This document shows, in pieces, positions 18,044-25,331 of a stretch of DNA of 32,916 nt (its first letter is position 1; each line of letters opens with the position of its first letter). The notes under the pieces were generated by a model. That model did not search any database. It had not been told where the DNA came from and saw nothing but the letters and a program-made list of their open reading frames with translations. Location of the stretch: assembly GCA_030706785.1 (NCBI GenBank), contig JAUZNW010000021.1:1-32916 (forward strand). The letters run 5' to 3'. The translations under genes and the position numbers were made by a program. This DNA comes from Bacteroidota bacterium (lineage in GTDB: Bacteria; Bacteroidota; Bacteroidia; Bacteroidales; VadinHA17).

Positions 18044-19399
18044 TCAGAATGTAATTTTCGATATTGCCTCTTCTACCTCGGTAACGGTCAGCTCATGATC
18101 TGGCAGGTTATTCTCGAAATACTTCTCATAGGCTGAGATATCAAGGTGTCCGTGGCCGCTAAGGTTAAACAGGATGGTCCTTGAAACACCTTCAAGATCA
18201 GCTTTTCTCGCCTCATCAAGAGCTCCGGCAATTGCGTAGGTCGATTCAGGGGCAGGGAGTATGCCCTCGGTCCTTGCAAAAAGAATTCCTCCTTCGAAAC
18301 ATTCCCTCTGCATCTTCGCCTTTGCCTCTATGAATCCGTCTTTAAGCAACTGGCTGACAAGAACACCGGCTCCATGATAACGCAGTCCCCCTGCATGTAT
18401 CTTTTCAGGTATAAAGTTATGCCCCAGGGTGTACATTGGAAGAAGCGGTGTCATACCTGCAGAATCACCGAAATCGTACATGAATTTCCCGCGGGTCAGT
18501 TTGGGGCATGATGATGGTTCAACTGTTAGTAACCTGATTTTCTTTCCATTCTGAAAAAACTCGCGAAGGAACGGGAAGGCAATCCCGGAAAAGTTGGATC
18601 CGCCGCCGAAGCAACCGATAACAACGTCAGGATAGTCACCTGCCTTTTCCATCTGTAACAGAGCCTCCTGCCCGATAATGGTCTGATGCAGAATTACATG
18701 GTTGAGAACGCTCCCGAGTGAATATTTTGTATAGGGATCCTCGACTGCTATTTCCATTGCTTCGGAGATTGCAATACCAAGGCTTCCCGGAGAGTCAGGA
18801 TCCTGCTCAAGGATTTTTCGGCCTGCAGCTGTCATTGTGGAAGGAGATGGAATTACTTTTGCATTGTAAACATTCATCATAAGCTTTCGTCCCGGTTTCT
18901 GATCATAGCTTACTTTCACCATAAAAACGAGAAGCTCAAGTCCGAAATGATTGCAAGCAAAGCTCATAGCACTTCCCCATTGTCCTGCACCTGTCTCCGT
19001 AGTGATCCTCCTGACACCCTCCTTTTTATTGTAATAGGCCTGGGCTATTGCAGTGTTTGCCTTATGGGAGCCTGAGTAATTACCGCCCTCATACTTGTAA
19101 TAGATCTTACTCTTTGTGCCAAGTGCTTTTTCGAGACTTACCGCTCTGTACAACGGAGAAGGACGATAGAGCCTATAGAGGTCAAGAACCTCATCGGGTA
19201 TGTCGATATACCTTTCGGCTGAGACTTCCTGTTTAATAAGTTCCATGGGAAATACTGCTGTAAGCGCTTCAGGCCCTATGGGCTGGCGGGTTGCAGGATT
19301 CAGAGGGGGCAAAGGTTTGTTTGGCATGTCGGCCACAATATTATACCATTGCCTGGGCATTTGTCTTTCGCTTAATAAGATCTTTCTGATTTTTTCCAT
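18044..19399 (-). CDS. trpB2: Tryptophan synthase beta-like protein TrpB2 (stand-alone)
   Basis: This 451-residue PLP enzyme belongs to the longer TrpB2 branch of tryptophan synthase beta chains. The PLP lysine lies in GGNYSGSHKANTA (Lys113), and the cofactor phosphate-binding glycine loop is GCFGGGSNFSG. The N-terminal extension with RQWYNIVADMP and the overall length distinguish it from the 400-residue TrpB1. It condenses indole with serine to make tryptophan, and family members often act without TrpA. No trpA or other trp gene lies next to it. A Trp-codon leader peptide and terminator precede it, so its expression is probably attenuated by tryptophan. It is separate from the aromatic operon to its right. 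Confidence 0.92.
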   Translation of the reverse strand: MEKIRKILLSERQMPRQWYNIVADMPNKPLPPLNPATRQPIGPEALTAVFPMELIKQEVSAERYIDIPDEVLDLYRLYRPSPLYRAVSLEKALGTKSKIYYKYEGGNYSGSHKANTAIAQAYYNKKEGVRRITTETGAGQWGSAMSFACNHFGLELLVFMVKVSYDQKPGRKLMMNVYNAKVIPSPSTMTAAGRKILEQDPDSPGSLGIAISEAMEIAVEDPYTKYSLGSVLNHVILHQTIIGQEALLQMEKAGDYPDVVIGCFGGGSNFSGIAFPFLREFFQNGKKIRLLTVEPSSCPKLTRGKFMYDFGDSAGMTPLLPMYTLGHNFIPEKIHAGGLRYHGAGVLVSQLLKDGFIEAKAKMQRECFEGGILFARTEGILPAPESTYAIAGALDEARKADLEGVSRTILFNLSGHGHLDISAYEKYFENNLPDHELTVTEVEEAISKITF

Positions 19400-19438
19400 T
19401 GTCTTAAAGTATTAGTGGTTAGTAAAAAATTTTAAAAT

Positions 19439-19468
19439 AAAAAAGGCACGCTGTGAACAGCGTGCCTT
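19439..19468 (-). terminator. Intrinsic terminator/attenuator upstream of trpB2
   Basis: An 11-bp perfect stem, AAGGCACGCTG / CAGCGTGCCTT with a 4-nt loop, is followed on the minus strand by six T residues. It lies 40 nt before the trpB2 start and after the leader ORF, so it must be bypassed for trpB2 expression. The segment 19450-19457 is exactly complementary to 19508-19515 inside the leader ORF, giving an alternative antiterminator. Confidence 0.9.
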
Positions 19469-19491
19469 AAATGATTAATATCCTTTAAAGA

Positions 19492-19566
19492 TTATATAAC
19501 GGCCTTATTCACAGCTTTGACTAGGTAGCTGCGCCAGGACCAGATATATAATTTCCCGTTTTTCAT
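19492..19566 (-). CDS. trpL: Trp leader peptide (24 aa) of a Bacteroid-trp-like attenuator
   Basis: A small ORF too short for the track runs from ATG 19566 to TAA 19492 and includes LYIWSWRSYLV, with Trp codons at positions 9 and 11. It ends 23 nt before the terminator stem. Codons 18-20 contain GCTGTGAA, an exact complement of the loop and 3' arm of the terminator. A ribosome stalled at the Trp codons would leave this free for antitermination; one reaching the stop would tend to cover it. This matches the Rfam Bacteroid-trp concept (a Bacteroidota RNA upstream of trp genes with a Trp-rich short ORF), though I could not run a covariance search. A promoter 6-36 nt upstream fits the Bacteroidota consensus. 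Confidence 0.85.
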   Translation of the reverse strand: MKNGKLYIWSWRSYLVKAVNKAVI

Positions 19567-19571
19567 CGAGT

Positions 19572-19601
19572 CAAAAATAGTAAATAAAATTAATCTGCAA
19601 T
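19572..19601 (-). promoter_or_regulatory. Bacteroidota-type promoter of trpL-trpB2
   Basis: On the minus strand, TATTTTTG (19572-19579) fits the -7 consensus TAnnTTTG exactly. ATTG (19598-19601) is the -33 element, with 18 nt between. The leader ATG starts only 5 nt after the -7 box, so the transcript would be nearly leaderless. Confidence 0.7.
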
Positions 19602-19626
19602 AAAAATAGTATTTTATTTTCAATTT

Positions 19627-19710
19627 AGCGCCTCCTTTATGACCTTACCCCCAACGGGGTAAGAATTACTGTTGATTTCCCCCTGTGGGGGAAAAATAAA
19701 GGGGGAGTCT
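19627..19710. repeat. Palindromic repeat copy R3, possible terminator of the aromatic operon
   Basis: This element contains CTTACCCC..GGGGTAAG and CCCCCTGTGGGGG hairpins. Imperfect outer arms (CCTCCTTTAT and ATAAAGGGGG) flank them. It lies between the aroA stop and the trpL promoter. It is the most divergent member of the R1-R4 family and could end aroA transcription. Confidence 0.7.
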
Positions 19711-19737
19711 TTAGATTTGCATCAGACAATCAATTGC

Positions 19738-20988
19738 TCATTCACTGATCTTTGCACCGATCTTTTTAAGATCATCAAAGAAGCCGGGATATGATTTTGC
19801 TACGCAATGAGAATCTTTAATAGCCACATCCCCCTTGCTGGCGAGTGCCGCAATTGCGGCAGCCATTGCTATCCGGTGATCATCATGTGAATTTACCCTC
19901 GCACCAGCAGCTGTACCTCCGGCGATATGGAGATAATCTTCATCGAGGACAATAGAGATATTCATCTTTCCAAACTCTTCGATAAGCGAGAGGGCCCTGT
20001 TGCTTTCCTTATGCATCAGCCTTGAAGCACCTTTGATCCTGCTTACTCCTTTACAGTATGATGCCAGAGCAACGAGGGGCGGAAACAGATCAGGCGATTC
20101 TGTAGCGTCAAAATTGAAAGCCTTCAGGTCTGACCTGAAGACTTCAATATAATTGTCATGTATGCTGAGCCTTGTACCCGCGTTATCGAGAGCCTGGAGA
20201 ATCCTTGCATCACTCTGAAAACTCCCAGGCTTGAGGCCGGTAACCCTTATATTTCCGTTAATCGCACCAGCGACTAGAAGAAAAGCCCCACCGCTCCAGT
20301 CTCCTTCAACCTCATACTTACGGGCAATATAATTCTGTTTTCCCTTTATTGTGAAAATCTCATAATTTTTATTTGATACAATGATTCCGAAATCCTTAAG
20401 AATACCCATCGTCATATCTATATATGGCTTGCTCTTAAGGTTGATGACCTTAATCTCGGAATCGTTTTCAGCTACCGGCAATGCCATCAGTAATCCGGTA
20501 AGTACCTGTGAACTGAGTGACCCGTCGATCTCACATTTACCGCCTTTCAAAGGGCCTGTTATTGTTATAGGCAGAAATCCGTCGGTGGTGATGCATTTCA
20601 CGTCAAGCTGATCAAGAGCATCAGCGATAATTGACATTGGCCTCTTTTTCAGGGATCCTGAACCCGTCATTATTATCTCTTCGGGGAAAAGGGCAGCAAT
20701 GGGCGAGAACATACGGATAGCTAGTCCTGACTCACCGCAGTTGAGTTTCTTTTCTTTCAGTTCCCTGCAGCCGGTTATCTTCATTTCATCGGTACCGGGC
20801 TCTACCTTTGCGCCCAGTCCGACCGCAATGCTCATGGCAGCGAGGGAATCGTCGCAATAAGATGGATTAAGGATCAAACTTTCTCCTTCTGCCAGCATAG
20901 CTGCAGCAATAGCTCTCTGCGTCATGCTTTTGGAAGGCGGAGCTTTTATCTGTCCGTTTAACCGTGAAGGCCAGACCGTTCTTTCCAT
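19738..20988 (-). CDS. aroA: 3-phosphoshikimate 1-carboxyvinyltransferase (EPSP synthase)
   Basis: This 416-residue enzyme transfers the enolpyruvyl group of PEP to shikimate-3-phosphate, the sixth shikimate step. Substrate-binding motifs are visible: IKAPPSKSMTQRAIAAA near the N-terminus, GESGLAIRMFSPIAAL near residue 84 (the usual LGNAGTAxR loop in a variant form), SSQVLTGLLMALP, and the C-terminal HDDHRIAMAAAIAAL and DSHCVAKSYPGFFDDL. It is the last gene of the aromatic operon, starting 12 nt after the DAHP synthase-chorismate mutase stop. The repeat R3 follows it. The variant GESGLA in place of GNAGTA also occurs in other Bacteroidota-type proteins as far as I recall, so I do not read it as inactive. 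Confidence 0.94.
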   Translation of the reverse strand: MERTVWPSRLNGQIKAPPSKSMTQRAIAAAMLAEGESLILNPSYCDDSLAAMSIAVGLGAKVEPGTDEMKITGCRELKEKKLNCGESGLAIRMFSPIAALFPEEIIMTGSGSLKKRPMSIIADALDQLDVKCITTDGFLPITITGPLKGGKCEIDGSLSSQVLTGLLMALPVAENDSEIKVINLKSKPYIDMTMGILKDFGIIVSNKNYEIFTIKGKQNYIARKYEVEGDWSGGAFLLVAGAINGNIRVTGLKPGSFQSDARILQALDNAGTRLSIHDNYIEVFRSDLKAFNFDATESPDLFPPLVALASYCKGVSRIKGASRLMHKESNRALSLIEEFGKMNISIVLDEDYLHIAGGTAAGARVNSHDDHRIAMAAAIAALASKGDVAIKDSHCVAKSYPGFFDDLKKIGAKISE

Positions 20989-21000
20989 ATCCTGGTGATA

Positions 21001-22116
21001 TTATTTGTCTTCAGACCGGCTCATCGTACCATTGTTCATGATCCTCATCTGATGATTGATCGACTCCTGGTGAATTGCCTTGAAAATGATATCGATAGTC
21101 TCCCTGCTGAGACCCTTCGCCTGTCCCTTCGCTATGACCTTCCTGATGATTTCGTCCCACCGTGTTGTCTGCAAGATAGTAATATTATTTTCCTTTTTAT
21201 ACTCGCCTATCGTCTCTGCCACCTTCATTCGTTTCTCAAGTATATCGAGAAGATGATCATCGAATACGTCTATCTGCTGTCTCAGTTCACCAAGGATGTC
21301 AAGAAGCTTTGGATCGGAGGGTACCGGGCTCCTGAGGATCAGCCGGCTCAAGAGCTCCCTGAGGTCATTCGGTGTAAGCTGCTGAGCTGCATCGCTCAGA
21401 GCTTTATCCGGATTTATATGAGATTCAATCATCAGACCATCAAAATTGAGGTCCATAGCTTTCTGAGAGATCTCATGCAGATATTCCCTTGAACCTGATA
21501 TATGGCTCGGATCGCATATTATCGGAAGATCGGGTATCCGCCGCCTGAGTTCAATCGGCAGTTGCCAGTTGGGCTGGTTCCTGTAAATAGTCTTCTCATA
21601 GGTTGAGAATCCTCTGTGTACAGCGCCAATCCTTCTGATACCTGCCCTGGCAATCCTTTCTAAGGCACCTATCCAGAGCTCAAGCTCGGGATTGATCGGA
21701 TTTTTTACAAGCACCATCACATCAACACCATTAAGTGCGTCTGATATTTCCTGCACTGTGAAAGGATTAACAGATGTCCTGGCACCGATCCAGAGCATAT
21801 CAATCCCGTATTTAAGGGCTTCGTATACATGCTTTTCATTTGCTACCTCGGTCCCTACCATGAGTCCGGTCTCCTGCTTGACGTTCCTCAGCCACCTGAG
21901 ACCTTCCGTTCCCACGCCTTCAAAGGTGTTAGGGCGCGTCCTTGGTTTCCATATACCTGCCCTGAAAACGCTGATCTCTTTCAGATCAGCCAGCTCTTTT
22001 GCAGTTTCCATCACCTGTTCCTCGGTTTCTGCACTGCATGGCCCTGCTATAAGGAAAGGGCGTCCTTTGAATCCCCGCCACTCATTAACAAGTGTTGTTT
22101 TCACTTCAAGTACCAT
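21001..22116 (-). CDS. Bifunctional DAHP synthase / chorismate mutase
   Basis: This 371-residue fusion joins a type I-beta 3-deoxy-7-phosphoheptulonate synthase (about residues 1-265) to an AroQ-type chorismate mutase (about 275-360). DAHP synthase motifs are LIAGPCSAET, FRAGIWKPRTRPNTFEG, GTEVANEKHV, WIGARTS, GAVHRGFS and ICDPSHISG. The mutase helices contain DPKLLDILGELRQQIDVFDDHLLDILEKRMKV and YKKENNI, with DDHLLDILEKRM the usual active-site helix. The protein thus supplies both the first committed step and the chorismate-to-prephenate branch, and in the family the mutase domain can sense prephenate to regulate the synthase. It sits 12 nt after tyrA and 12 nt before aroA. The Phe/Tyr leader ahead of pheA controls the whole transcript. 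Confidence 0.94.
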   Translation of the reverse strand: MVLEVKTTLVNEWRGFKGRPFLIAGPCSAETEEQVMETAKELADLKEISVFRAGIWKPRTRPNTFEGVGTEGLRWLRNVKQETGLMVGTEVANEKHVYEALKYGIDMLWIGARTSVNPFTVQEISDALNGVDVMVLVKNPINPELELWIGALERIARAGIRRIGAVHRGFSTYEKTIYRNQPNWQLPIELRRRIPDLPIICDPSHISGSREYLHEISQKAMDLNFDGLMIESHINPDKALSDAAQQLTPNDLRELLSRLILRSPVPSDPKLLDILGELRQQIDVFDDHLLDILEKRMKVAETIGEYKKENNITILQTTRWDEIIRKVIAKGQAKGLSRETIDIIFKAIHQESINHQMRIMNNGTMSRSEDK

Positions 22117-22128
22117 AACATGTCAGTT

Positions 22129-22974
22129 TTAATTCAGGATCTTTCTTATTTTATTTGCCTCTTCCATAAGGGCTTTAAGCCCTTCCTTGTCCCGTTCGGA
22201 AATCAGCTTTTTAAAAAGATTCATCTTTTCAATATAGGTGTCCATAACTTCCAGGATAAACTTTGAATTTTCAAGAAAAATAGGAGCCCATGTTTCTCCG
22301 CTACTTTTAGCAAGACGGACGGTGCTTTCAAAACCACCGCCCGCAAGCGCCAGAATATTAGCCTCTTCCCGCTCCTTGTCAAGGACGCTCAGTGCAAGAG
22401 AGAATGAAGTAATATGTGAGATATGTGAAACATAAGCCACATGGACGTCATGATCGCTCGAGTTCATGTAAACCTTTTTCATATTCAGGATTTCAAGCAT
22501 CCTTTCGACAAGACTGAGGGCATCAATATCGCTCAGTTCCGGATCGCAGATAATTGCAGTTTTATAATCAAAAAGTTTCCCGATTGCAGCAAGCGGGCCT
22601 GAAAATTCCGTTCCTGCCATAGGATGCAAAGCCACAAACCTCCCCCTCCCGCGATGGTTTTCAGAGGCCCTTGCAATGCTCCCTTTTGTCGATCCCATGT
22701 CCGTGATAACTTTTGAAGTGCCGGCTATCCGGTCAAGTATTCTTGGCAGCATGATGCAATTGGTGTCAACAGGAGTGCTCAGGATGATCAGGTCGCTTTT
22801 GTCAACGGCATTTTCAAGTTTATCCGTTTCATCAACAAGCCCGCAAAGCTTTGCTATATTCCTGTGCTGAAGGTTTGTATCAACTCCTATAATCCTGTCG
22901 GCAAATCCCCTCTTCCTGAGATCAATCATAAGCGAACCGCCGATTAGCCCGATTCCAACTACTGATACTGTCAT
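22129..22974 (-). CDS. tyrA: Prephenate dehydrogenase
   Basis: This 281-residue enzyme oxidatively decarboxylates prephenate to 4-hydroxyphenylpyruvate, the tyrosine branch. The N-terminal Rossmann motif is VVGIGLIGGSLMIDL. The family motifs LSTPVDT, ITDMGSTKG, ALHPMAGTEFSGP and HDVHVAYVSHISHITSFSL are present. There is no fused mutase or ACT domain, consistent with a monofunctional TyrA. It follows the aminotransferase with a 92-nt gap that holds a GTTGC-rich repeat, and it precedes the DAHP synthase-mutase gene by 12 nt. Feedback control is not visible in the protein itself; the Phe/Tyr leader upstream of pheA should provide it at transcription. Confidence 0.93.
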   Translation of the reverse strand: MTVSVVGIGLIGGSLMIDLRKRGFADRIIGVDTNLQHRNIAKLCGLVDETDKLENAVDKSDLIILSTPVDTNCIMLPRILDRIAGTSKVITDMGSTKGSIARASENHRGRGRFVALHPMAGTEFSGPLAAIGKLFDYKTAIICDPELSDIDALSLVERMLEILNMKKVYMNSSDHDVHVAYVSHISHITSFSLALSVLDKEREEANILALAGGGFESTVRLAKSSGETWAPIFLENSKFILEVMDTYIEKMNLFKKLISERDKEGLKALMEEANKIRKILN

Positions 22975-22998
22975 GATTTATTACTGTTAATTGATTTT

Positions 22999-23075
22999 AC
23001 AGTTGCTTGTTAACAGGTGCTTGTTGCTGTTGGTTTTGTTCTTAAAAAGCAACCAGTAACCAGCAACTAGTAACC
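22999..23075. repeat. GTTGC/GCAAC imperfect inverted repeat in the aromatic operon
   Basis: Left arm words GTTGCTTGTTAACAGG and TTGCTGTTGG pair with right arm words AAGCAACCAGTAACC and AGCAACTAGTAACC. The right arm extends into the 3' end of the aminotransferase gene, so its last residues and the TAG stop lie inside the repeat. It separates the aminotransferase and tyrA genes within one transcript. Confidence 0.55.
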
Positions 23076-24236
23076 GATTCCTAGCTTCTCGATTCTATTC
23101 CTGGCCTCCACCAGCCTTTCTTCATCAGCGCACAAAGATATCCGAATATATCTTTCCCCCTTGCTGCCGAAAATAAATCCAGGCGTCAGGAACACAAAAG
23201 ACCTTGTAAGGATGTCTTCAACAAATGCCGCGCAATCAGAGATTGTCTCCGGAATGCGTCCCCATAAAAAAAGCCCCGTCTGGCTCCTGTCAAATTTGCA
23301 TTTCAGCAGCTCCATTATTGATTCAGCTGCCTTTCTCCGTTTGGAGTAGGTTTCGTTGATTTCAGCATACCATGATGGTGGATTGCCGAGCGCCTCAGCA
23401 GCAGCCATCTGAAGAGGCTGAAACATTCCCGAATCCATATTGCTTTTTACCTTCAGTATATTTTTTATGTATTCTTCATTCCCGGCTGCCATTCCCACTC
23501 TCCATCCTGCCATGTTGTGCGACTTACTGAGGGAGTTAAGCTCAATAGCAATGTCAAATGCATCGTCAACCGAAAGCAGGCTGAGGTGATCCCGGTTAAG
23601 TATGAAACTGTAAGGATTATCGTTGCAAAGCAGAATACCGTGCCTCAGGACAAATTCCACAAGCATTGCAAAAATAGTTGAACTGGCCTTAGCACCGGTA
23701 GGCATATTAGGGTAATTGATCCACATCAGTTTAGTCCGTGAGAGATCCGTTTTTTCAAGTGCTTCGATATCAGGAAGCCAGCCGTTTCTTTCATCGAGTT
23801 CATAGTACCTGACCTTGCCTCCGATCAGGTGGGTAACGGATGAGTAGGTGGGATATCCTGGATTCGGTATCAGCACTTCGTCACCCGGGTTGACAAATGC
23901 CATGCTTATGTGCATGATACCCTCCTTGCTCCCCATAAGGGGAAGGATCTGTGATTCTGGGTCGAGTTTCACATTAAAGTATTTAAGATACCATTCAGAA
24001 AATGCCTTGCGAAGCAGGGGATGACCGTTGTAGCTCTGGTATCCATGGACGTCAGGTTTGGCAGCTTCTTCCGCTAACTTTCTGATTGTGTTCGATGAAG
24101 GAGGTCTATCCGGACTTCCTATCCCGAGGTTTATGACATCCGCACCTGCTTTGCGCATATTATCGATCTGGCGCAACTTCTGCGAGAAATAGTACTCCTG
24201 TACTATGGCAGTACGATCGGCTGGTTTAACTTTCAT
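23067..24236 (-). CDS. PLP-dependent class I/II aminotransferase in the aromatic operon
   Basis: The track ORF starts at 24302, but the better start is ATG 24236 (MKVKPADRTAIVQEYYFSQ), preceded by AAAGGAGATAAGC. This gives 390 residues and an 11-nt overlap with pheA. It is a fold-type I aminotransferase of the aspartate/LL-diaminopimelate-like group: NLGIGSPDRPPSS at the N-terminus, NPGYPTYSS, WINYPNMPTGA, and the PLP lysine in NSLSKSHNMAGWRVG. The C-terminal arginine motif is RYIRISLCA. Its place between pheA and tyrA suggests it transaminates phenylpyruvate and 4-hydroxyphenylpyruvate, completing Phe and Tyr synthesis, but the amino acid specificity is inferred from context. Confidence 0.88.
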   Translation of the reverse strand: MKVKPADRTAIVQEYYFSQKLRQIDNMRKAGADVINLGIGSPDRPPSSNTIRKLAEEAAKPDVHGYQSYNGHPLLRKAFSEWYLKYFNVKLDPESQILPLMGSKEGIMHISMAFVNPGDEVLIPNPGYPTYSSVTHLIGGKVRYYELDERNGWLPDIEALEKTDLSRTKLMWINYPNMPTGAKASSTIFAMLVEFVLRHGILLCNDNPYSFILNRDHLSLLSVDDAFDIAIELNSLSKSHNMAGWRVGMAAGNEEYIKNILKVKSNMDSGMFQPLQMAAAEALGNPPSWYAEINETYSKRRKAAESIMELLKCKFDRSQTGLFLWGRIPETISDCAAFVEDILTRSFVFLTPGFIFGSKGERYIRISLCADEERLVEARNRIEKLGIGY

Positions 24237-25056
24237 AAAGCTTATCTCCTTTATTATATATACCAAGGACTTCCATATTGCTGGTAATTTTCTCCAGAAC
24301 ATCTATAATATGCTCAATGTCCGCACCTTCCGGAGGCTCAAGGTCGAGGTAAAACATGTATTCCCAGTTTCCGTTCAGCCTGGGAACTGATTGTATTTTT
24401 GAAAGATTGATGTTCATTTCAGCAAGCCTCACAAGTACAGCTGCAAGTGATCCTGGTTTATGTCCGGTGGCGAAACAGACTGAAATCTTATTGCCATCCC
24501 TGTTCCCTTTTTCCGCACTTCCAATAACCAGAAACCTTGTATAGTTTTTCGGATAGGTCTCTATACCCGAAGCGAGTATTTCGAGTCCGTATAGCTCTGC
24601 TGCCACGGAAGAAGCAATGGTAGCGATTTTCTTAAGCTTATGTTCGGATATGAGCTTAGCACTTCCTGCGGTATCGTCCGCTTCTACAAGGGTAATATGC
24701 GGGTATTGGTTAAGGAAATTCATACACTGCGATAGTGCTATGGGATGCGACCTGATCTGTTTTATCTCATGGATCGTCTGTCCCGGAAGGGCCATAAGGT
24801 TCTGTCTTATCCTGAGGTTATGTTCCCCAAGTATTTTCAACCCTGATTCCCTGATAAGGCTGTAATTATAAAGGATACTTCCGGACCTCGCATTCTCTAT
24901 AGCCATCATTGCAAGGTCAGCTTTCCCGTCAGTGACAGCCTTTAAAGTCATGTCAAATGTAGAGCAGGGAAGAATATCAATTTCGTCGTAACAGAAAAAC
25001 TGTCTTACTGCCACTTCGTGGAAGCTACCTTGCTCACCCTGAATTGCTATTTTCAT
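24226..25056 (-). CDS. pheA: Prephenate dehydratase with C-terminal ACT domain
   Basis: This 276-residue enzyme converts prephenate to phenylpyruvate, the Phe branch. The periplasmic-binding-like catalytic domain begins IAIQGEQGSFHEVAVRQFF. It has MMAIENARSGSILYNYSLI (substrate loop) and the essential threonine motif NYTRFLVIG near residue 175. From about residue 195 an ACT domain follows (GSLAAVLVRLAEMNINLSKIQSVPR), the usual Phe-binding allosteric module. No fused chorismate mutase is present, because that activity sits on the DAHP synthase. It is the first gene of the aromatic operon. A Phe/Tyr-rich leader ORF and an intrinsic terminator lie just upstream, so transcription is probably attenuated in addition to allosteric control. 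Confidence 0.94.
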   Translation of the reverse strand: MKIAIQGEQGSFHEVAVRQFFCYDEIDILPCSTFDMTLKAVTDGKADLAMMAIENARSGSILYNYSLIRESGLKILGEHNLRIRQNLMALPGQTIHEIKQIRSHPIALSQCMNFLNQYPHITLVEADDTAGSAKLISEHKLKKIATIASSVAAELYGLEILASGIETYPKNYTRFLVIGSAEKGNRDGNKISVCFATGHKPGSLAAVLVRLAEMNINLSKIQSVPRLNGNWEYMFYLDLEPPEGADIEHIIDVLEKITSNMEVLGIYNKGDKLYES

Positions 25057-25070
25057 TATTAAAACGTATT

Positions 25071-25103
25071 AAAAAAAAGAAGGGTCCTGATTTGGGGACC
25101 CTT
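25071..25103 (-). terminator. Intrinsic terminator/attenuator upstream of pheA
   Basis: An 8-bp stem AAGGGTCC / GGACCCTT (25080-25103, 8-nt loop) is followed on the minus strand by a run of eight T residues. It ends 14 nt before the pheA start, so read-through is needed for the whole aromatic operon. The segment 25087-25098 can instead pair with 25139-25147 around the leader stop codon (CTGA and GGGGA pairs with an AAA bulge). Confidence 0.9.
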
Positions 25104-25143
25104 GCTTTCATATGTGAAAATTCATCCGTATACAAAAATCCCC

Positions 25144-25206
25144 TCAGTTCTTCCTGCAATAAAAGAAGTAAAAGTAAAAAGAGGAGTATGTGTATACAAT
25201 ATTCAT
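25144..25206 (-). CDS. Phe/Tyr leader peptide (20 aa) of the aromatic-operon attenuator
   Basis: A 20-codon ORF, too short for the track, encodes MNIVYTYSSFYFYFFYCRKN: four Phe and five Tyr codons, seven of them within residues 10-16. It starts 21 nt downstream of a consensus Bacteroidota promoter and ends 41 nt before the terminator stem. The antiterminator half CTGAGGGGA spans its stop codon. A ribosome stalled on Phe/Tyr codons would leave that sequence free to disrupt the terminator; one at the stop would mask it. The operon makes both Phe and Tyr, matching the mixed codon content. Confidence 0.88.
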   Translation of the reverse strand: MNIVYTYSSFYFYFFYCRKN

Positions 25207-25226
25207 TTATTCAGTTTAATGGCTTA

Positions 25227-25257
25227 CAAAAGTAATGCAATATTTATAAATCCCAAA
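25227..25257 (-). promoter_or_regulatory. Bacteroidota-type promoter of the aromatic operon
   Basis: On the minus strand TTTG (25254-25257), a spacer of 19 nt, and TACTTTTG (25227-25234) match the Bacteroidota -33/-7 consensus (TTTG, TAnnTTTG) without mismatch. Transcription would start near 25222, about 15 nt before the leader ATG. Confidence 0.8.
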
Positions 25258-25331
25258 TAAAATTCAGAAATTGTTGCAAAACGCTGATTTTTTTTAACCT
25301 TCCTCTATGGACCTTTTTTCTTCTGAGGATG

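Noticed and set aside
24237-24302. N-terminal extension of the aromatic-operon aminotransferase
   Set aside because: The ATG at 24236 has a good GGAG site and gives the usual family start; the extension is the antisense-free but out-of-frame end of pheA.
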